A stretch of 46,704 nucleotides of DNA from the IMG/VR virus record IMGVR_UViG_3300021091_000134, positions 1 to 46,704 of that record; one strand, 5' to 3'. The translations under genes and the position numbers were made by a program. The notes under the pieces are model-generated. The model made no database searches and had not been told where the DNA came from. It saw nothing but the letters and a program-made list of their open reading frames with translations. This DNA comes from a virus. This document shows positions 42,531-46,704 of the stretch, in pieces (the first letter of the stretch is position 1; each line of letters starts with the position of its first letter).

Positions 42531-44360
42531 ATGGTAAAAAAAATTGATTATAATGCACGTAATTTTTCTGACGTAAGATTACAACTTATAGAATTCATTC
42601 AAAAATATTATCCAGAAATTTTTTCAGATTTTAATGATGCTTCTGTTGGTATGATGTTATTAGAATTAAACGCTGCGGTTGGAGATATGTTATCATTCCA
42701 TACTGATAGAATGTTTAATGAAACTCAAATTAGTTACGCACAAGAAAGATCTTCTATATTAGAATTGGCTAGAACATTTGGTTTAAATATACCAGGTAAA
42801 AGACCTAGTATTACTATTGTAGATTGGACTGTGACTAATATACCTGTAAATGGTGATACATTTGATATAAGTTATGCACCTAAAATTTTAAAAGGTTCAC
42901 AGGCAACAGGTGCAGGTAAAGTATTTGAACTTATTGAGGATTGTGATTTTTCATCTCCTTTCACTACTGGAGGAATACCTAACAGATTAGTAATACCTAA
43001 TATTGACGGTAATGGAATTATCCAAAACTACTCACTTACAAAAAGAGAAATAATGTTAAATGGTTTTACTAAAATTTATAAAAAAACATTAGGTAGAGGA
43101 GATTATAGACCATTTTTAGAAATAATATTACCAGAAGATAATGTCTTATCTATTGAAAATATTATAATAAAAGAAGGTACTAACTTTGTAAATAACCCAA
43201 CAGAAGATGAATTTTCTAATTTTGATTTAAGTTGGTATGAGGTACCTGCATTGGCACAGGCAGAAATTTATATTGAGGATGAAAATGCGGTATCAGATAG
43301 AGAAGGTGTAGTTGTCGGAAAATGGAAAAATGCACCTAAAAGGTTCATAAAAGAATTTACAGATAATGGATTTTGTAAAATTACTTTTGGTGCAGGTGAT
43401 GCCGATATTTCTGAATTAAATGATTTTGTAGGATGTAGAGGACAAATAGATAGAATAGGTAGAGTAGTAAATAACCTTTCTTTAGGTGAGATACCACAAA
43501 CAAATAATACTTTATATGTAAGGTATAGAATAGGTGGGGGACAAGATTCTAATATTGGTCCTAACACAATAACTACTTTGGGTACAGTTAGTACAATTAT
43601 TAATGGAGACGATTCCAATATAAATAGAATTATTAGTAATAGTATTAGTGTTAATAACCCAATTCCTGCGTTAGGTGGTAAAGAAGAACCATCTGTGGAA
43701 GAAATAAGAAATTTAGTTAAATATAATTTTTCGGCACAAAATAGATGTGTAACTATAAAAGATTATCAAAGTAGAATACCATTGATGCCTGGTAAATTTG
43801 GAGTTCCTTTTAGAACAGGTGTGTGGGAAGAAAGAAATAAAATAAATGTTTATATATTAGCATTAGACGCTAGTAGTAAATTAACTACTGAAGCCACTTC
43901 AGCATTAAAACAAAATATTGCCGAATATTTGGCTGATTTTAGAATGATAAATGATTATGTTACGGTTAAAAATGGTAGGGTAATAAATTTAGGTTTTGAG
44001 GTAGATATTTTTGCAGATAAGGCAGTACCAAAAGGAGAAGTTATTTCAGGGGTTATTTCATCTATTACACAATATTTTGATATAAATAAATGGGAAATGG
44101 GTGATAATATCTATCTTTCACAATTAGTTGAAAATATTAACAATGTGGCAGGTGTATTAAATGTTACCGATCTTAGAGTTTATAATAAAGTTAACGAAAA
44201 TGGTAAATATTCTTTAAATGAGATAGCTCAACCATATATTGATGATGTTACAAGACAAATTGATTTATTAGGTAGATATACTTTATTCGGTGCACCTAAT
44301 GCGATGTTTGAGATTAAATACCCAAATAAAGATATTAAAGTTACAATTTCAACCTCATAG
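42531..44360 (+). CDS. Baseplate wedge protein gp6 (gpJ-like)
   Basis: 609 residues (T4 gp6 has 660). It forms the wedge ring around the hub that opens on contraction. The N-terminal part (FSDVRLQLIEFIQKYYPEIF, then SVGMMLLELNAAVGDMLSFH, then TDRMFNETQ) is the classic start of T4 gp6-like proteins. The middle has beta domains, and the end has the gpJ-like part with EEIRNLVKYNFSAQNRCVTI, then KDYQSRIPLMPGKFG, then VENINNVAGVLNVTDLRVYN. It follows gp25 with a 3-nt gap. The stop is TAG. Confidence 0.92.
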   Translation: MVKKIDYNARNFSDVRLQLIEFIQKYYPEIFSDFNDASVGMMLLELNAAVGDMLSFHTDRMFNETQISYAQERSSILELARTFGLNIPGKRPSITIVDWTVTNIPVNGDTFDISYAPKILKGSQATGAGKVFELIEDCDFSSPFTTGGIPNRLVIPNIDGNGIIQNYSLTKREIMLNGFTKIYKKTLGRGDYRPFLEIILPEDNVLSIENIIIKEGTNFVNNPTEDEFSNFDLSWYEVPALAQAEIYIEDENAVSDREGVVVGKWKNAPKRFIKEFTDNGFCKITFGAGDADISELNDFVGCRGQIDRIGRVVNNLSLGEIPQTNNTLYVRYRIGGGQDSNIGPNTITTLGTVSTIINGDDSNINRIISNSISVNNPIPALGGKEEPSVEEIRNLVKYNFSAQNRCVTIKDYQSRIPLMPGKFGVPFRTGVWEERNKINVYILALDASSKLTTEATSALKQNIAEYLADFRMINDYVTVKNGRVINLGFEVDIFADKAVPKGEVISGVISSITQYFDINKWEMGDNIYLSQLVENINNVAGVLNVTDLRVYNKVNENGKYSLNEIAQPYIDDVTRQIDLLGRYTLFGAPNAMFEIKYPNKDIKVTISTS

Positions 44361-44410
44361 TAATTACTTTTTTAAAAAAATAATTAGTTTTAATAAAAAA
44401 AATTAAAGTT

Positions 44411-44818
44411 ATGGAATGTAAAACATGTAATCAAAAAAGTAAAAAAGGGGGTAAACAAAATCAAACTATGGATATTAATTTAATTCCTGAATCAATTCAG
44501 AATGGGAATTATAATGGTAATTTCTTTTTTAAAATCATTGCGTTTTTATCGATAGTGGTTGTATTACCACTAATTATTTTAGTTTTAGTTGGACAAATTT
44601 TTATGACATTCTTTTTACCAAAGTCTTTACCTAAAGTAAGTAAAAAATTTAAAGACTTTTTTATTGGTATTTTAACTTCTTATGCGAAATTTAAACATAA
44701 CAGAGAAGTTAAGAAACGTGAAAGACAATTTAAAGATACAGTTTCTTACAAAGAAAAAAAAGAAAATAAAACTAAAACAGAATTTGATGATATAGAAATT
44801 TTTGAAAATAAAAAATAA
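44411..44818 (+). CDS. Small membrane protein with N-terminal CxxC
   Basis: 135 residues. It starts MECKTCNQKSKKGGKQNQ, a CxxC in a basic tail. One or two hydrophobic helices follow at about residues 38-70 (IIAFLSIVVVLPLIILVLVG, then QIFMTFFLP), then a basic cytosolic-type helix with many Lys and an acidic end. I recognise no family. It lies between the gp6-like gene and a large structural gene. No tag or promoter motif is seen. It could be an inner-membrane protein used in lysis or virion attachment, but nothing decides this. Confidence 0.65.
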   Translation: MECKTCNQKSKKGGKQNQTMDINLIPESIQNGNYNGNFFFKIIAFLSIVVVLPLIILVLVGQIFMTFFLPKSLPKVSKKFKDFFIGILTSYAKFKHNREVKKRERQFKDTVSYKEKKENKTKTEFDDIEIFENKK

Positions 44819-44841
44819 TAAAAGGATAAAATGATATTAAT

Positions 44842-46704
44842 ATGTCTAAATCATTTAGAATTAGGACAACACCAGGTAATGACAATGGGTATTTAAAGGT
44901 TAATGTTGATCTTAGTCAAAATTATGATCATTTAGAAATATTAAGTTTAAAAATATCACAAAAAGACGATTACCAAAGTTTTTGTTCTGAATATGGAGTA
45001 ATTGCGGGTAGGGTTATAATCAATAATGGATTTGGTGTACCAAATGTTAGAGTTTCTATATTTGTACCTGTAGATGATAATGATTTACAAGATCCTGTTA
45101 AATCATCAATCTATCCTTATACAGAACCATTTCCTGATCAAAAAAATAAAAATGGTATACGATATAATGTATTACCTAAAAATCAACAAACATTAGATCA
45201 TACACCTGTTGGTACATTTCCTAAAAAAAGAGAAATATTAGATAATAATACTACTTTAGAAATTTATGAGAAGTATTATAAATATACTACTACAACAAAT
45301 GAGGCGGGAGATTATATTTTATTTGGTGTTCCAGTAGGTGATCATTTCTTACATTATGATATGGATGTAAGTGATATAGGGTTTTTATCTGTGAGACCTT
45401 TTGAATTAATAGAACAAGGATATAGTGATGATTTATTTAAAGATAGATTTAAATTTAAATCTTCTAATAATTTAGATAGTTTACCACAAATTTTTTCTGA
45501 AAATATACCTGTAAGAATTGAACCTTATTGGTGTGATAGTTTAAGTGTCGGTAATGGGTTAGGTATAAATAGATATGATATCTCTATCGATAATTTAGAA
45601 TTAGTACCCACTGCCATTTTTATGGGTAGTGTTTTTTCTGACGATGAAAAAGATTCTTTAAATAAGAATTGTAAACCAGCCAGAGAAATGGGTAAAATGA
45701 ATGAAGTTATTACTGGTGCAGGTAATATAGAGGCATTAAGGAGAACAGTTGATGGTAGAATAGAAAAATATAGTTTTAAAGGTAATGGTATTGACGATAA
45801 TGGTAACTGGTCTTTATTAGTTCCTATGAACATAAGAAAAGTGGTAACTGATGAGTTTGGTAATTTAGTACCTTCTCCTGATGGAATTAAAGGTGTTGCC
45901 ACTGAAGGTGATTATAGATTTAGGATTTCTATGGATGCCACTTCTAATGATAAAAGATTAAGACAAAGGGCGAAATTTTTAGTCCCTAATACAAATAATA
46001 ATTTTAATTTTAGTGAATATAGTCCCGAAGATTTAAAGAATAGTCAGGATTTTACCATAAACCAACAGTTATCTACAATAACTACTGGTACACCGTATGC
46101 AAATGATTTAAGAAACCAATATAACTATTTAGAAGAATTTTATCCTTTTAGGTGGAAAAAAGTTTATACTGTAAAACAATATATAAGTAGGTATCAAAAA
46201 TTAGGTGGTAAGAATGGAGATGAGGCAAGAGGTTTTATAGGTATTAAAGATATATTAAATGCGGAAGGTGTTAATAAATTCCCAACAAATAGAATTGATA
46301 TTAATTTAAATCCTTTATATACTATAATATGTCTTATATTAACTTTTTTTGGTCATATAGTAGGATTCATTAATGGGATATTAAACATCATTAATGGACT
46401 TATAACCCAAATATGCTCAATAAAAATACCTGTTGGGTTGACAATTTATTTAGTTTATTGTTTTAACTTACCAGCTGGATTTGAATTTTGTAACCAACCA
46501 TATAAAGATTTATATTGCGGTGGTGATTGCGGTGATGGTACGAATGGTTGTGGGAATGAGTGTGCCAGTTCGGGTGGGACAGTATTTACTTTAAAAATTT
46601 ATATAAAATGGAGATGTATTTTTAGTCCTTTATTGTGTAATAAATGTAAAGGAATATGTCCTGCTTCTTCTACCCATAGTTGTTGCCCCTCATCCCAAAC
46701 CAAT
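44842..46704 (+). CDS. Large tail/baseplate structural protein with carboxypeptidase-regulatory-like domain (partial)
   Basis: Open from ATG at 44842 for 621 codons to the window edge. The N-terminal part has a beta-sandwich like carboxypeptidase regulatory domains: GVIAGRVIINNGFGVPNVRV, then SIFVPVDDND, and later TNEAGDYILFGVPVGDHFLH. Flanking segments (PYTEPFPDQKNKNGIRYNVL, then HTPVGTFPKKREILDN, then YDMDVSDIGFLSVRPFELIE) match my memory of a structural protein common in Bacteroidota phages. Near residues 490-535 is a long hydrophobic stretch (LYTIICLILTFFGHIVGFIN), and the last 80 residues are Cys-rich (CGGDCGDGTNGCGNECASSG). The position after gp6 suggests a wedge or host-contact protein, gp7/gp10-like in place. 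The Cys-rich end could be metal-bound or disulfide-linked. Confidence 0.78.
   Translation, partial: MSKSFRIRTTPGNDNGYLKVNVDLSQNYDHLEILSLKISQKDDYQSFCSEYGVIAGRVIINNGFGVPNVRVSIFVPVDDNDLQDPVKSSIYPYTEPFPDQKNKNGIRYNVLPKNQQTLDHTPVGTFPKKREILDNNTTLEIYEKYYKYTTTTNEAGDYILFGVPVGDHFLHYDMDVSDIGFLSVRPFELIEQGYSDDLFKDRFKFKSSNNLDSLPQIFSENIPVRIEPYWCDSLSVGNGLGINRYDISIDNLELVPTAIFMGSVFSDDEKDSLNKNCKPAREMGKMNEVITGAGNIEALRRTVDGRIEKYSFKGNGIDDNGNWSLLVPMNIRKVVTDEFGNLVPSPDGIKGVATEGDYRFRISMDATSNDKRLRQRAKFLVPNTNNNFNFSEYSPEDLKNSQDFTINQQLSTITTGTPYANDLRNQYNYLEEFYPFRWKKVYTVKQYISRYQKLGGKNGDEARGFIGIKDILNAEGVNKFPTNRIDINLNPLYTIICLILTFFGHIVGFINGILNIINGLITQICSIKIPVGLTIYLVYCFNLPAGFEFCNQPYKDLYCGGDCGDGTNGCGNECASSGGTVFTLKIYIKWRCIFSPLLCNKCKGICPASSTHSCCPSSQTN

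Noticed and set aside
43268-43618. Reverse-strand 116-residue ORF inside the gp6-like gene
   Set aside because: The plus frame is clearly conserved gp6. The reverse ORF has shadow composition (Pro/Ser/Leu-rich).
45525-45902. Reverse-strand 125-residue ORF
   Set aside because: It is antisense to the open structural gene starting at 44842, which continues past the window edge.
1-46704. tRNAs, CRISPR arrays, insertion sequences, integrase or attachment sites
   Set aside because: Reading both strands, I saw no cloverleaf-like GC islands, regular spacer repeats, transposase or integrase motifs. Absence is by eye only.

Overview
The window is a 46.7 kb piece of an AT-rich, T4-type contractile-tailed phage genome (myovirus-like). 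The host is most likely in the Bacteroidota, probably Flavobacteriia. Three things point to that host. First, there are several promoters of the Bacteroidota type (TTTG or TTG, 19-20 nt, TAnnTTTG). Second, a secreted protein has a signal peptide ending in the flavobacterial style (SCFSQ-EN). Third, one small Cys-rich protein resembles a Bacteroidota family. Start sites lack clear Shine-Dalgarno sequences and are preceded by A-rich leaders, also as in Bacteroidota. TAA, TAG and TGA all end genes, so the standard bacterial code applies. I saw no tRNA, rRNA, CRISPR array or insertion sequence.

Layout. (1) 1-500, minus strand: the start of a tagged protein, a tiny ORF and a ribbon-helix-helix-like regulator. 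(2) 648-30259: tail module with sheath, tube, a tail assembly chaperone with a probable frameshifted extension, tape measure, a large tube-cap or baseplate protein with an OmpA-like domain, a gp53-like wedge protein and a 1892-residue hub-like protein. A series of unrelated proteins sharing a short basic N-terminal tag is interleaved. (3) 30297-32236: hypothetical genes and an acidic tagged coiled-coil protein. (4) 32354-37277: replication and recombination module (gp32-like SSB, UvsX/RecA, T4 RNase H-like exonuclease, a conserved hypothetical, gp41/DnaB helicase). (5) 37376-39534: B12-dependent (class II) ribonucleotide reductase and small proteins. (6) 39559-40116, minus: a secreted metzincin-like protease. 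(7) 40188-46704: a tagged Cys-rich OmpA-like protein, then baseplate wedge genes gp25 and gp6, a membrane protein, and a large structural protein that runs off the window.

Three features stand out. At least nine otherwise unrelated proteins begin with a short basic, amphipathic tag that usually ends near an (L/I)xE motif. This resembles the capsid-targeting, protease-cleaved leaders of T4 internal proteins and suggests a large set of packaged, possibly ejected, proteins, including a metalloprotease-HAD fusion and proteins with membrane segments. A strand-specific motif (consensus AATATTTATA) precedes at least twelve genes on both strands and is a candidate late promoter. Two minus-strand genes form self-contained cassettes, each with its own host-type promoter and bidirectional terminator, like classical morons.

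Product names rest on reading the sequence and recalling protein families. No database search was possible.
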